Shown in pieces: positions 15,356-24,965 of a DNA stretch of 32,964 nt (within the stretch, counting starts at the first letter, position 1; every line of letters starts with the position of its first letter). A program made the position numbers and the translations under genes. The stretch is from Clostridia bacterium (GTDB lineage: Bacteria > Bacillota > Clostridia > Oscillospirales > CAG-272), in the NCBI GenBank assembly GCA_017481495.1, contig JAFUPC010000031.1, positions 1 to 32,964 on the forward strand, in the 5' to 3' direction. A model generated the notes under the pieces. It had not been told where the DNA came from. It made no database searches and saw only the letters and a program-made list of their open reading frames with translations.

Positions 15356-17382
15356 TCGTTGCAAAAAACGCTGGCTTCTGCCCCGGCGTGCGCCGCGCCG
15401 TTGACACGGTCTACCGGCTGATCGACGAAAATCCCGGTGCGCGCATCGTAACGCTGGGGGAACTCATCCACAATCCGATCGTGACGGGAGAGCTTGCGGC
15501 GCGCGGGGTGAAAAGCGTGTCGGACGGGGATCTTGAGGCAATGCTGTCCCGGGACAGCGACATCCCGCTCATCGCCGTCGTCCGCGCACACGGCATGACA
15601 CGGGAAACGGAGGAGCTTCTGGAACGGCTCACAAAAGAGAACGGTTGTTTCTCCTATGTGGACTGCACCTGCCCGTTCGTCAAAAACATCCACCGCATCG
15701 CCGAGGAGGAATCGCGTCCGTATGCTGACCGGCCGCACGATGCGATCGGAATTATCTTCGGCGACCCCGACCATCCGGAGGTGAAAGGCATCCGTTCCCG
15801 CTTCCGGTGTGATACAAAAATTCTTGCGACAGCTGACGAAACAGAACGGTGGATTTCTACGGATGAAGCGCAGAAAATCCTCAAAAAAAGGGTCATTTAT
15901 GTCTCACAAACGACCCAAAAGTTAGCAGAATGTAAAATTTCTCAAAAATTTTTTGAAAAACTATGTACAAACGCGAGAATTTATGATACAATATGTAATG
16001 TTACAGAAAACCGGCAGACCGAAACGGAAACCATTGCCCAACGGGCTGATGTGATGCTTGTCATCGGCGGCAGAGGAAGTTCCAATACGCAGAAATTATA
16101 CGACATATGCAAACGAAACTGTGCGCAGACATATTTCATCGAAAGCCCCTCCGACGTTCCACGGCATCTGTTACCGGCGCACAAATGTGCCGTCGGCATT
16201 ACTGCGGGTGCGTCCACACCCGACAGTCTAATTCAGGAGGTTAAAAGAATCATGAGCGAAATCGAAATCACCGCAGAAAACTTCGCGCAAATGCTGGACG
16301 AATCTTTCAAAACTTTAAATACAGGAGACGTGGTCAAGGGTGTCATTACATCGATTTCTTCCAACGAAATCCATGTTGACATCGGTACGAAGGTAACGGG
16401 CATTCTGTCCTTCAACGATGTCACCGACGACCCCGCAGCAGATGTTGCCAATATGTTCAAGGTTGGCGACGAAATCGAAGCGATCGCAGTCCGCGTCAGC
16501 GACCTTGACGGTGTCGCTACCCTGTCCAAGAAGAAGGTTGACAACGCAAACAACTGGAATGAGATCGTCAATGCACAGGCAACCGGCGAGATCCTCACCG
16601 GCAAGATCGTTGAAGCACTCGAAAAGGGTGTCATCATCAACATCAAGGGCCTGCGCGCATTCATCCCCGCATCCCACTCCGGCCTTCCCAGAGAAGCTGA
16701 TCTCGGGGAACTCGTCGGCACCACCCAGCGTGTCAAGATCATTGACATCAATGAGCAGAAGCGCCGCGCCGTTGCTTCCATCCGTGAAGTCATCCGCGCA
16801 GAGCGCAAGGAAAAGGAAGCTGAATTCTGGGCTTCCATCGAAGTCGGCAAGGAATACGACGGTGTCGTTAAGTCCTTCCAGCCCTACGGCGCATTCGTCG
16901 ACCTCGGCTGTGTTGACGGTATGGTCCACACCTCTGAGCTGTCCTGGAAGCACATCAGACATCCGGGCGATGTCCTGACCATCGGCGAGACCATCCATGT
17001 CCATGTCCTCGCTGTTGACTACGAAAACAAGCGCATCTCCCTCGGCTACAAGACCGAAGACATGAACCCCTGGAAGCAGTTCACCGACAAGTACGAAGTC
17101 GGCGACACCGCATCCGTCAAGATCGTCAGCATGATGCCGTTCGGCGCATTCGCTGAAATCGTTCCCGGTGTGGACGGTCTCATCCACATCTCCCAGATCG
17201 CGGACAAGCGCATCAACAACCCCGCCGATGTTCTCGAAAAGGGTCAGATCGTTGACGCGAAGATCGTCGGTATCGACGACGAAAAGCAGAAGGTTTCTCT
17301 CTCCATCCGCGCACTGCTGGAAGATGCAGTTGCCGCTGAAGAAGCTGAAATCGTCGAAGAAGCGGGAATTGACGAAGAGTAA
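15346..17382 (+). CDS. ispH-rpsA: Bifunctional IspH (HMBPP reductase) / ribosomal protein S1 fusion
   Basis: A 678-residue fusion. Residues 1 to about 290 are IspH, the [4Fe-4S] enzyme making IPP and DMAPP in the last step of the MEP isoprenoid pathway. Its cysteines are C12 (NAGFCPGV), C109 (CTCPFV) and about C217 (ICNVTENRQTE). HNPIV, RAHG and GDPDHPEV supply other conserved residues. Residues 303-678 hold four S1 RNA-binding domains (starting near 324, 411, 498 and 583) and an acidic tail, as in short Firmicute S1 proteins. ATG 15346 overlaps the end of plsC; the longer TTG start at 15310 is disfavoured. At the junction, AGGAGG (16235-16240) precedes the in-frame ATG 16252 by 11 bases, so S1 alone may also be made. 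Such fusions are known in Clostridia. The ispH part has a locally AT-rich stretch (15800-16150), whereas the S1 part uses highly biased codons. Confidence 0.95.
   Translation: MELIVAKNAGFCPGVRRAVDTVYRLIDENPGARIVTLGELIHNPIVTGELAARGVKSVSDGDLEAMLSRDSDIPLIAVVRAHGMTRETEELLERLTKENGCFSYVDCTCPFVKNIHRIAEEESRPYADRPHDAIGIIFGDPDHPEVKGIRSRFRCDTKILATADETERWISTDEAQKILKKRVIYVSQTTQKLAECKISQKFFEKLCTNARIYDTICNVTENRQTETETIAQRADVMLVIGGRGSSNTQKLYDICKRNCAQTYFIESPSDVPRHLLPAHKCAVGITAGASTPDSLIQEVKRIMSEIEITAENFAQMLDESFKTLNTGDVVKGVITSISSNEIHVDIGTKVTGILSFNDVTDDPAADVANMFKVGDEIEAIAVRVSDLDGVATLSKKKVDNANNWNEIVNAQATGEILTGKIVEALEKGVIINIKGLRAFIPASHSGLPREADLGELVGTTQRVKIIDINEQKRRAVASIREVIRAERKEKEAEFWASIEVGKEYDGVVKSFQPYGAFVDLGCVDGMVHTSELSWKHIRHPGDVLTIGETIHVHVLAVDYENKRISLGYKTEDMNPWKQFTDKYEVGDTASVKIVSMMPFGAFAEIVPGVDGLIHISQIADKRINNPADVLEKGQIVDAKIVGIDDEKQKVSLSIRALLEDAVAAEEAEIVEEAGIDEE
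16235..16254 (+). promoter_or_regulatory. Internal ribosome binding site at the IspH/S1 junction
   Basis: A perfect AGGAGG followed 11 bases later by an in-frame ATG (MSEIEIT). It lies exactly where the IspH domain ends and S1 begins. It could give a separate S1 protein of 376 residues from the same mRNA. Confidence 0.6.
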
Positions 17383-17404
17383 TTCCAATTATAGCAAAAG
17401 AAGA

Positions 17405-17433
17405 GAGCCGCAGGGGACTGCGGTTCTTTTTTT
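17405..17433 (+). terminator. Intrinsic terminator after ispH-rpsA
   Basis: GAGCCGCAG pairs with CTGCGGTTC (one G-T pair) around a GGGA loop and is followed by seven Ts. This is a textbook rho-independent terminator, 22 bases after the stop codon, ending the cmk-plsC-ispH/rpsA transcript. Confidence 0.92.
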
Positions 17434-17482
17434 ATCAATCGAAATCAATCTTCATCAAAAGGAAGGGCGCACGTTTCTCCCG

Positions 17483-17553
17483 TAATTTTGTAGGGGAAGC
17501 AATCTGCTTACAGCAAACAATCTGCTTACAGCAGATTAGAAAATCTTTCGCAG
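17483..17553 (+). repeat. Intergenic repeat family A, copy 3 (diverged), with tandem duplication
   Basis: ATTTTGTAGGGGAAGCAATCT matches the 6.8-kb copy over 20 bases or more, and GAAAATCTTTCGCA matches the shared right-hand word. Between them AATCTGCTTACAGCA is present twice in tandem (17500-17531 region), and the second unit can fold as AATCTGCT/AGCAGATT. The region from here to 17615 has no gene. Confidence 0.6.
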
Positions 17554-17615
17554 AGGTGTCTGCACTCCGGCAGAAGTCCCATTCGGAGAGAGGGCTCCTG
17601 CGAAAATCTTCCCCC

Positions 17616-17644
17616 TTGACAAAGCGCGGAGAATATGTTATGAT
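17616..17644 (+). promoter_or_regulatory. Sigma-A promoter of the TIM-barrel/MBL fusion gene
   Basis: TTGACA (17616-17621), a 17-base spacer and TATGAT (17639-17644). The gene starts 33 bases later behind an AAAGGAG site. Confidence 0.85.
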
Positions 17645-17676
17645 ATGATAATAAAAAAGCAACAAAGGAGAAAATC

Positions 17677-19413
17677 ATGATAGGAACATCATTGCCGCTT
17701 TCGTGGCTTGCTGTCACGGATAGCGCAGACCGTGCCGCTATCCTGCCGGTAAGATTGCCATCTCTCCGCGCCGCAGGCGTGAAAAGCATCGAACTCCGCA
17801 CGGTGCGCCCGGAGACCTCCCCGGGAGACGTTCTTGCGGCTGCACAGCGGCTTTGGAGGAACGGATTCCGCGTAACCGTACACGGAACCGTCATGGGACG
17901 GGAAAGCGCCGTCACGGACGTGTACGCGCCGCTGGCGACACTGCTTGACACGATGCGGGAGCAAAACCGCGTGTCGGAGGGCGTACACAAAGAAACACTC
18001 ACCGTGACCATCCATCCGACCGGGGAGGACGACGCGGGCATCCTTTGCGCGCTCATCGGTCATGCGCGGGAAAAGAATTATCCTGTGCGCATTGCGCTGG
18101 AAAATAACCGTGTTCTGCCGGGGAACGCGGAGGGGGACTGCGCAAAATTCGTTTTGGATGCAGTGAAGACCGCGCGGGAACGCGGGTATCATGAGGCGGG
18201 AATCTGCTTTGACATGGGGCACTGGCTCTATTATGTGAAAAAGAACGCGCCGGGAGCGTGTGTGCCGCCGAAGGAATTTTTTCCGTATGTTATCCATACC
18301 CACATCCACGGACTGGACGGTCTGCGCACGCATTTCCCGCTCTGTCATGCGGACAGCGAAGCACTGGTGAAGCCGCTTTGCGATGCGCTTTCGCACGGGT
18401 ATTTCGGGGTGTACAATCTGGAACTGGATTTTCCGCGGTTTGCGGAATTATATGAGCCGGAGACGGCACTCTTGTCCTCACTCGGTGTTCTGAAACGGAT
18501 CCGTTCCCACTGTGCCATGATGTACGATGACATCCGGGAAAACTTCGATGGCGATTTCCATGCCGCGCTTGCCATGTATGATTTGCCCGCGCCAGAAACG
18601 CCGGGCGTTGCAATGCCGTGCGATCCCCGGACAGCCCGGACACTGTTTGCGCAGATCAATTCCGCATCGTATCTGTTCCGCACGGATGCAGAGGACGGAA
18701 CCACATTCCGCTGGGGCATGGACGTGGCGTTCCGGTGGGCGTGGGAATTGGCGGAGACACCGCACCGGGTCGGTGGGCTGCTCTCCTGCCTTGACCTCAT
18801 GCTCATCAGCCACGGGCACGACGACCATTTCGAGCCGCGCACGGTCCGGCTTCTTGCCAAAACGGGAATGCGCTGGGTCATACCGGATTTCCTGTATGAG
18901 GATGCTCTGCGGCTTGGCATCCGGGCGGAGAACATTCTCACAGCGCACAAAGGGGAGGAACTGCACGCAGGGCCTCTGACGATTCTTCCGTTTGAGGGGC
19001 GGCATTACCGGCCGGGAACGCAGAACGGTCTCCCCGAATACGGCTACCGCGTGACCGCAGACGGAAACCCTGCGCTGTTGTTTCCGGTCGATACGCGCGA
19101 CTACCGCACGGAATATGCACCCGACGTTGCCCCCGGAGATTATTGCTTTGCCGATATATGGCTTGGGGACGGACAGGGGCTTACGGTCGGGAACGCTCCG
19201 GATGATTTTTCCGACATCGGCGGGATGTTTGCCGATTTCATGCTTCATTTTTCGCGGGAAAATATTGTATTTGCACATATGTACGAAAACGGCCGTGCCG
19301 ACCGTGATCTGTGGCGGCGGGAGCACGCGGAGCTTCTGTCCCGTATCATAAAAGAAAAAAGTCCCGGAACGCGGTGCCGCATTCCGGTTCGCGGAAAAAT
19401 TTATACGCTGTAA
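17677..19413 (+). CDS. Fusion: xylose-isomerase-like TIM barrel + metallo-beta-lactamase-fold hydrolase
   Basis: A 578-residue two-domain protein. Residues 1 to about 285 resemble the AP-endonuclease-2/xylose isomerase-like TIM barrel, with probable metal ligands E in ALENN (about 142), D and H in CFDMGHW (about 180-183), H in HTHIHG (about 206-211) and E in NLELDF (about 249). Residues of about 325-578 are an MBL-fold hydrolase with HGHDDH (379-384, the H-x-H-x-D-H signature), FEGRHY and further histidine/aspartate positions, closest in style to UlaG-type lactonases. The start has AAAGGAG six bases upstream. It is a single-gene unit with its own promoter. In the ascorbate pathway UlaG (MBL lactonase) and UlaE (TIM-barrel epimerase) are separate proteins. 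A fused lactonase plus epimerase/isomerase for a sugar acid is a plausible inference, not a demonstrated function. A coding-region hairpin lies at 19367-19390. Confidence 0.78.
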   Translation: MIGTSLPLSWLAVTDSADRAAILPVRLPSLRAAGVKSIELRTVRPETSPGDVLAAAQRLWRNGFRVTVHGTVMGRESAVTDVYAPLATLLDTMREQNRVSEGVHKETLTVTIHPTGEDDAGILCALIGHAREKNYPVRIALENNRVLPGNAEGDCAKFVLDAVKTARERGYHEAGICFDMGHWLYYVKKNAPGACVPPKEFFPYVIHTHIHGLDGLRTHFPLCHADSEALVKPLCDALSHGYFGVYNLELDFPRFAELYEPETALLSSLGVLKRIRSHCAMMYDDIRENFDGDFHAALAMYDLPAPETPGVAMPCDPRTARTLFAQINSASYLFRTDAEDGTTFRWGMDVAFRWAWELAETPHRVGGLLSCLDLMLISHGHDDHFEPRTVRLLAKTGMRWVIPDFLYEDALRLGIRAENILTAHKGEELHAGPLTILPFEGRHYRPGTQNGLPEYGYRVTADGNPALLFPVDTRDYRTEYAPDVAPGDYCFADIWLGDGQGLTVGNAPDDFSDIGGMFADFMLHFSRENIVFAHMYENGRADRDLWRREHAELLSRIIKEKSPGTRCRIPVRGKIYTL

Positions 19414-19522
19414 AAATGCGGCGTCAAAAAATATCCGCGCAAAAACTTCATCTCCCTGCATAAATCTCACGCTTTGACAGATAATAACATCGCAATCTGC
19501 AAGTAAAAGGAGATTTATATAT

Positions 19523-20113
19523 ATGAAAGCTACCGGCATTGTCCGCCGTATTGATGACCTCGGCCGTGTCGTCATTCCGAAAGAGATTCGCCGCACCATG
19601 CGGATCCGGGAGGGCGACCCTCTGGAAATTTACACCGACCGCGAGGGGGAGGTCATTTTCAAAAAATACTCCCCCATCGGCGAGCTTGTGGACTTCGCAT
19701 CACAGTATGCGGAGAGCCTTTACAAGACCTGCGGGATCCCCGTTGCGGTGTGTGACCGGGACAGCGTGGTCGCGGCGGCGGGCATCTCCAAAAAGGAATT
19801 TCTCGACAAGAAAATTTCACAGGGTGTGGACGGCATCATCGAGGGGCGCAGTCTCTATACCGCTCCTCCCGCAGCTGTCTCGGCGGATGCAGGGGACAGC
19901 GCATCCCGCATCTCTCTTGTCGAGGACGACCGCGCGGGGGTATCTGTTGTCTGCGCACAACCTATTTTCACGGAGGGTGACATCATCGGATGCGTCGCTG
20001 CCGTTGCAAACGACGAAGCCTTCGCCGCGCGCACCGAAAAATCCGCCCTCGACACCGAAGTCAAGCTCATTCAGACCGCCGCGGCGTTTCTGGGGCGGCA
20101 GCTGGAGAGCTAA
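19523..20113 (+). CDS. spoVT: Stage V sporulation protein T (AbrB-family regulator with GAF domain)
   Basis: A 196-residue regulator. Residues 1-50 are an AbrB swapped-hairpin DNA-binding domain (MKATGIVRRIDDLGRVVIPKEIRRTMRIREGDPLEIY), nearly the family consensus. Residues of about 55-195 form a GAF-like sensor domain (GIPVAVCDRDSVVAAAGISKKEF, then GDIIGCVAAVANDE). In Bacillus SpoVT controls forespore genes under sigma-G, so its presence supports a spore-forming ancestry. AAAGGAG precedes the start. No sigma-A -10 was found. GCATA with a poor -10 near 19460-19485 could be a sporulation-sigma site, but this is weak. Downstream is a run of six hairpins, then a terminator. Confidence 0.92.
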   Translation: MKATGIVRRIDDLGRVVIPKEIRRTMRIREGDPLEIYTDREGEVIFKKYSPIGELVDFASQYAESLYKTCGIPVAVCDRDSVVAAAGISKKEFLDKKISQGVDGIIEGRSLYTAPPAAVSADAGDSASRISLVEDDRAGVSVVCAQPIFTEGDIIGCVAAVANDEAFAARTEKSALDTEVKLIQTAAAFLGRQLES

Positions 20114-20115
20114 GG

Positions 20116-20273
20116 TGCAGTCAACGTAACCGTTGACTGCAATGATGTATTTCCGCATTCGCGGAAATATGATGTCCGCCTTTGGCGGAATGATATATGC
20201 CTGCGGCATATGATATATTTCGTCCGTTGGACGAAATATTTAAGAAGTGTTTCGCTCTCGGAACGAAACACTT
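20116..20273. repeat. Run of six consecutive perfect short hairpins
   Basis: The palindromes are, in order: TGCAGTCAACG/CGTTGACTGCA (20116-20141), TATTTCCGC/GCGGAAATA (20148-20169), TCCGCC/GGCGGA (20175-20189), ATATGCC/GGCATAT (20195-20211), ATATTTCGTCC/GGACGAAATAT (20215-20239) and AAGTGTTTCG/CGAAACACTT (20245-20273). Stems are 6-11 bp, loops 3-9 bases and gaps only 3-6 bases. The sequences differ from one another, so it is not a CRISPR or simple tandem repeat. The run starts two bases after the spoVT stop. Confidence 0.8.
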
Positions 20274-20289
20274 GATTGGAAATTCATTG

Positions 20290-20346
20290 AGATAAAAGGG
20301 TGGGAAACACGGTTGGGGCTGTGGGTTTCACCCTTATCTTTTTCTT
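20290..20346 (+). terminator. Intrinsic terminator of spoVT
   Basis: AGATAA...GGGTG...GAAAC pairs with GTTTCACCCTTATCT, with small bulges. It is followed by TTTTTCTTATCTTTTTT. Confidence 0.75.
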
Positions 20347-20389
20347 ATCTTTTTTCCCACTTTCCTTTCAAAAAACCCCAAAATCCCCC

Positions 20390-20418
20390 TTGACAAATCC
20401 GATTTCCCGTGGTATAAT
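20390..20418 (+). promoter_or_regulatory. Sigma-A promoter of the guaB leader
   Basis: TTGACA (20390-20395), a 17-base spacer and TATAAT (20413-20418), with TGG just upstream of the -10. Transcription should start near 20425 and first cover the 38-codon leader ORF. Confidence 0.88.
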
Positions 20419-20451
20419 ATATCTAATATCATTCAAAAAGGAGCATCCGTA

Positions 20452-20554
20452 ATGAAAGATAACGCAATGCTGACGGTCTGTACCATCATACAGCGTCCCG
20501 AAAACGTCGGGCGCGGCATTTTCATGCTTGTCTCTCTGGCGGCAGCTCCGAAAT

Positions 20555-20568
<14 letters not shown>
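20452..20568 (+). CDS. 38-residue leader ORF upstream of guaB
   Basis: A short frame starting MKDNAMLTVCTIIQRPENVG and ending KSGCV, with AAGGAG nine bases before the ATG and a consensus promoter just upstream; it therefore has every signal for translation. It matches no family I recognise. Within it GCG-CCCGA/TCGGG-CGC (20498-20519) can form a stable hairpin. Its final codons and stop (20555-20568) form the 5' arm of the terminator hairpin that precedes guaB. A ribosome finishing the ORF would cover that arm. It is more likely a regulatory leader peptide than a functional protein, but a small protein cannot be excluded. Confidence 0.6.
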
Positions 20569-22155
<1,587 letters not shown>

Positions 22156-22289
22156 AAAATTGGACAGTCGGGCATAATAAGCAAGGCAATAAAAGTCAGT
22201 ATGGAGCTTCTGCAAGCACCAATCCCGACTTGCGGCAGCTCTTTCACTTTTGTATCTGCTGTTTGCTGTAATTTAATACAAAAAATGAG

Positions 22290-22327
22290 AAACCGTTCCT
22301 ACCTTTTCGGTAAAGAACGGTTTTTTT
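22290..22327 (+). terminator. Intrinsic terminator of guaB
   Basis: AAACCGTTC (22290-22298) pairs with GAACGGTTT (22315-22323), with a smaller TACC/GGTA pairing inside the loop, and Ts run from 22321 to 22327. It lies 134 bases after the stop; 22156-22289 shows no gene. It may also stop rhaA transcription arriving from the other side. Confidence 0.85.
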
Positions 22328-22369
22328 GGAGCTTATTACGGCAGATTCAAGTTTATACAGAGGAAATTT

Positions 22370-23629
22370 TTATCTCATCGCCTGCACGCGATGCTCATAA
22401 TCCTTCACCGCATCAATGGCGGCAGTGCCGATCGGAATGTTCTTTGTAAGCAGCAGATAATCCCATACCGCGTTGACAGGGAGATTTTTACACTCATCCA
22501 TGAGCCACAGGCGGGAGGTGAAGTCGCCCGAAAGCTCTGCATCGTCGATGAGCTTTGTCGGTTCGAGCAGGGCGGCGAGCAGGGACTTGGCGGCGGCGCG
22601 GAGACTGATGGCCCAGGCGGCAACGCGGTTGATGGAAGCATCGAAGTAGTCAAGCCCCATGCCGACGGAAGAGAACAGATCGCCGCGCTTCATTTCGAGC
22701 ATCAGACCGGTCAGATCGTCGCCCTGGATGAGCACATGGTCGGAGTCCCAATGGACGCCGCGGGAGATATGGAGCAGCAGGTCGGAGACGAACGGCCGCA
22801 CGGAGGACAGCTTGTCGATGATGCTTTCCGCGGGACGGTAGTGACCGGTATCCATGCAGACACCGCAGCCGTGGGTCGCCGCGTAGCCGAGATAGAACTC
22901 GTGCGAGCCGACCGTGAACGACTCGATGCCGATGCCGAACAGCTTGCCTTCCAGAACGTCTCCGACATACTGCCGTTCTTCCTCGGTGTACGGCTTTGCC
23001 ATGATCTTGTCAAGAGAATCCGTCAGATATTCGCGGTAGCGGAAGCGGTTGGCGGGAATGTCCTTCAGACCGTCGGGGATCCAGATGTTGTTGTAGCACT
23101 TCTGACCCATTTCCTTGCCCATTGCAAGGGAGATCTCACGGGAGTCGATGCCCGCCTCGATCCAGTAATCGCGGGTTCCCTTGTCAAGAGAAGCAAGGGA
23201 AAATCCGTTGTTCATCATCGGATGCGTGAAGAACGATGCGTTGAAGTCAAGACCGTAGCCCTTTTCCTTTGCCCAGTCGATCCAGTTCCGGAAATCCTCG
23301 ACGGTCAGGTCGTTGCGGGGATTCTTCTTTTCGGCATACATCGAATGCAGATTGACCTTGTGGCGGAGCGGGGAGAGCGAGAATGCCATGTCGATGTCGG
23401 AGCGAAGCTCATCACCCGTCCGTGCGGCGCCCGGATAGGAGCCGGTGACAAGGTTCTGTGACTCAACGTCGCCCAGTCCCTCCAGACCGCGCACATCGTC
23501 GCCCTGCCAGCAATGCAGGCTCATCGGAATCTCGTCAAAGGTTTTCAGCGCCGCATCCGTATCGACACCGAGGTTGGCGTAGACTGCCTTTGCCGCTTCA
23601 TAACTTTTCAGAATGGTTTCGGGTTTCAT
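22370..23629 (-). CDS. rhaA: L-rhamnose isomerase
   Basis: Converts L-rhamnose to L-rhamnulose in the cytoplasm, the first step of phosphorylated rhamnose catabolism; metal-dependent TIM barrel. The 419-residue length from ATG 23629 equals that of the well-studied E. coli enzyme. Conserved stretches include MSLHCWQGDDVRGLE, DFNASFFTHPMMNNGFSL, WIPDGLKD, GIGIESFTVGSHEFYLGYA, CMDTGHYRP and LLHISRGVHWDSDHV, which hold the metal-binding E, D and H residues. AAAGG lies nine bases before ATG 23629; another ATG at 23638 is too close to that site. A sigma-A promoter is present upstream. No rhaB, rhaD or rhamnose transporter is next to it in this window, which is unusual for a rhamnose operon. Confidence 0.96.
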   Translation of the reverse strand: MKPETILKSYEAAKAVYANLGVDTDAALKTFDEIPMSLHCWQGDDVRGLEGLGDVESQNLVTGSYPGAARTGDELRSDIDMAFSLSPLRHKVNLHSMYAEKKNPRNDLTVEDFRNWIDWAKEKGYGLDFNASFFTHPMMNNGFSLASLDKGTRDYWIEAGIDSREISLAMGKEMGQKCYNNIWIPDGLKDIPANRFRYREYLTDSLDKIMAKPYTEEERQYVGDVLEGKLFGIGIESFTVGSHEFYLGYAATHGCGVCMDTGHYRPAESIIDKLSSVRPFVSDLLLHISRGVHWDSDHVLIQGDDLTGLMLEMKRGDLFSSVGMGLDYFDASINRVAAWAISLRAAAKSLLAALLEPTKLIDDAELSGDFTSRLWLMDECKNLPVNAVWDYLLLTKNIPIGTAAIDAVKDYEHRVQAMR

Positions 23630-23669
23630 TGGTTTCATCCTTTCTTTGATAGAAATTTTCCTTGCTTCT

Positions 23670-23698
23670 ATTGTATCATATTTTTTTTCGTTTGGGAA
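23670..23698 (-). promoter_or_regulatory. Probable sigma-A promoter of rhaA
   Basis: On the minus strand, TTCCCA and TACAAT are 17 bases apart, and the -10 is preceded by TGA (extended -10). The weak -35 would fit a gene needing an activator. Confidence 0.5.
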
Positions 23699-23789
23699 TG
23701 GGTTTGGGGAAAAATCTGTAAAATTTTTGTGCGCGGCAAACAACTGCGGGGGAAGAAAGATTTTTATGATAAATATTAAATGAATATAA

Positions 23790-23831
23790 AATGCCGTTTG
23801 CAGAACCACGGAGCGTGGAGCAGACGGCATT
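23790..23831 (-). terminator. Terminator hairpin after the DapA-family gene
   Basis: A compound stem: AATGCCGT/ACGGCATT outside, TGC/GCA next and CCACG/CGTGG inside. On the minus strand it is followed by TTTATATT. It lies 14 bases after the stop codon at 23845. Confidence 0.65.
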
Positions 23832-23844
23832 CTTTTCTGTTTTT

Positions 23845-24798
23845 TTACAGCAATCTGCGGATATGCTTTGCCAGCATCTCCATCTGCCCGATACAGCTTC
23901 TGTCGTAATCTCTGAGATCGCTTTCGGGCCGTTTACGCGTAACGATGCTGTCAAGCGGAAGACCCGCAATCTCTTTTAGGTGATATTTTGCCGTGACGGG
24001 ATACGCCAGCGCTTCCGTGAACGCGGCGGTGCCGAGGAAGCTCTGCACAAGCTCCGCCTTTTCGGGTTCTGCGAGATGGTTTTTGCACAGCCATGTGTAA
24101 AGTTCCGGGTGGAAATTGCACATGACACCGCAGTATCCCGCACCACCCGTGCGCAGGGAATCGAGCAGGGTCTGGGCGTTGGCGTTGTACAGGCGCATCG
24201 GCGTGCCGGCGAGAATTTCACAGCGGTGTGCCATCAGGGCGGCATCACAGCAGGTGTCTTTCATATAAGTAAACCGTCCCGACTGCGCGCAGAACGAAAG
24301 CATTCTGTCCGACATCAGCCGCTTGTAGGGGTAGGGGCATTCATAAACGCCGAGCGGCATGGTATCGGGAAGCGCTTCCATCAGAGCGGCGGTTTCCGTT
24401 ATCCACACATCGTCACCGGTATTGGCAATATCCATGCGGTTGGAAATGAGGATGAGCGTATCAATTCCGGTGTCGGCAACCGCGTTCAGCTCATAAATCT
24501 GCTCCGCCCGGTCATCAGAAACGTGCCCCGATGCGACGACTTTCATTTTTGGTCTGTCGGGGTGCGACGCCGCAAGTTCATTTACCCGGTCAACGACTGT
24601 TTTTGTCAGAAGCACGCGCTCCTCGGTGGAAAGATTGAAGATCTCGCTTGACTGGCACGCGGTGAAAATGCCCCCGCATCCCGCCTCTGCATACCAGTCG
24701 CACATGGCGCGGACGGCACCTGTGTCGATGCGGTTGTCGCGCGTAAAGGGAGTTATCATGGTCGGGTAGGCGGCAGGGGTGGTGTGGTTGGTGGTCAT
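23845..24798 (-). CDS. DapA/NanA-family (dihydrodipicolinate synthase-like) aldolase
   Basis: A 317-residue class I aldolase-fold protein. The Schiff-base lysine is in FTYMKDTC (about residue 180) and the catalytic tyrosine region is YECPYPYK (about residue 152). The N-terminal TMITPFTRDNRID and GIFTACQSSEIFNLSTEER match the family. ACQSSE replaces the G-T-T-G-E stretch of true DapA, so it is probably not dihydrodipicolinate synthase but a paralogue acting on a keto-acid sugar or similar substrate. Its neighbour rhaA suggests a link to sugar or sugar-acid catabolism; this is inferred. AAAGGA lies eight bases before ATG 24798. It has its own terminator, so it is not cotranscribed with rhaA unless by readthrough. 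The region 24799-24965 holds no clear promoter. Confidence 0.87.
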   Translation of the reverse strand: MTTNHTTPAAYPTMITPFTRDNRIDTGAVRAMCDWYAEAGCGGIFTACQSSEIFNLSTEERVLLTKTVVDRVNELAASHPDRPKMKVVASGHVSDDRAEQIYELNAVADTGIDTLILISNRMDIANTGDDVWITETAALMEALPDTMPLGVYECPYPYKRLMSDRMLSFCAQSGRFTYMKDTCCDAALMAHRCEILAGTPMRLYNANAQTLLDSLRTGGAGYCGVMCNFHPELYTWLCKNHLAEPEKAELVQSFLGTAAFTEALAYPVTAKYHLKEIAGLPLDSIVTRKRPESDLRDYDRSCIGQMEMLAKHIRRLL

Positions 24799-24965
24799 GG
24801 GAATCGTCCTTTCGGTTTTGGGAATATGATTGATAGGGATGAGCAGACACTTTTAGGCGACAACAAACGGTTTTGTTAGAAAGATGGGCATAAAGGCGTA
24901 TCCGTCGCCGTTATGATAATTTTCCTTGCGCAAATAGCATCGTCGCCCTTATGTCCCCGAATCTC

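Noticed and set aside
19455..19490. Sigma-G promoter before spoVT
   Set aside because: GCATA is a possible -35, but the -10 match is poor; the evidence is too weak to list as a feature.
20116..20273. CRISPR array
   Set aside because: The repeated feature is palindrome structure, not a repeated sequence; there are no equal-length spacers and no cas genes in the window.
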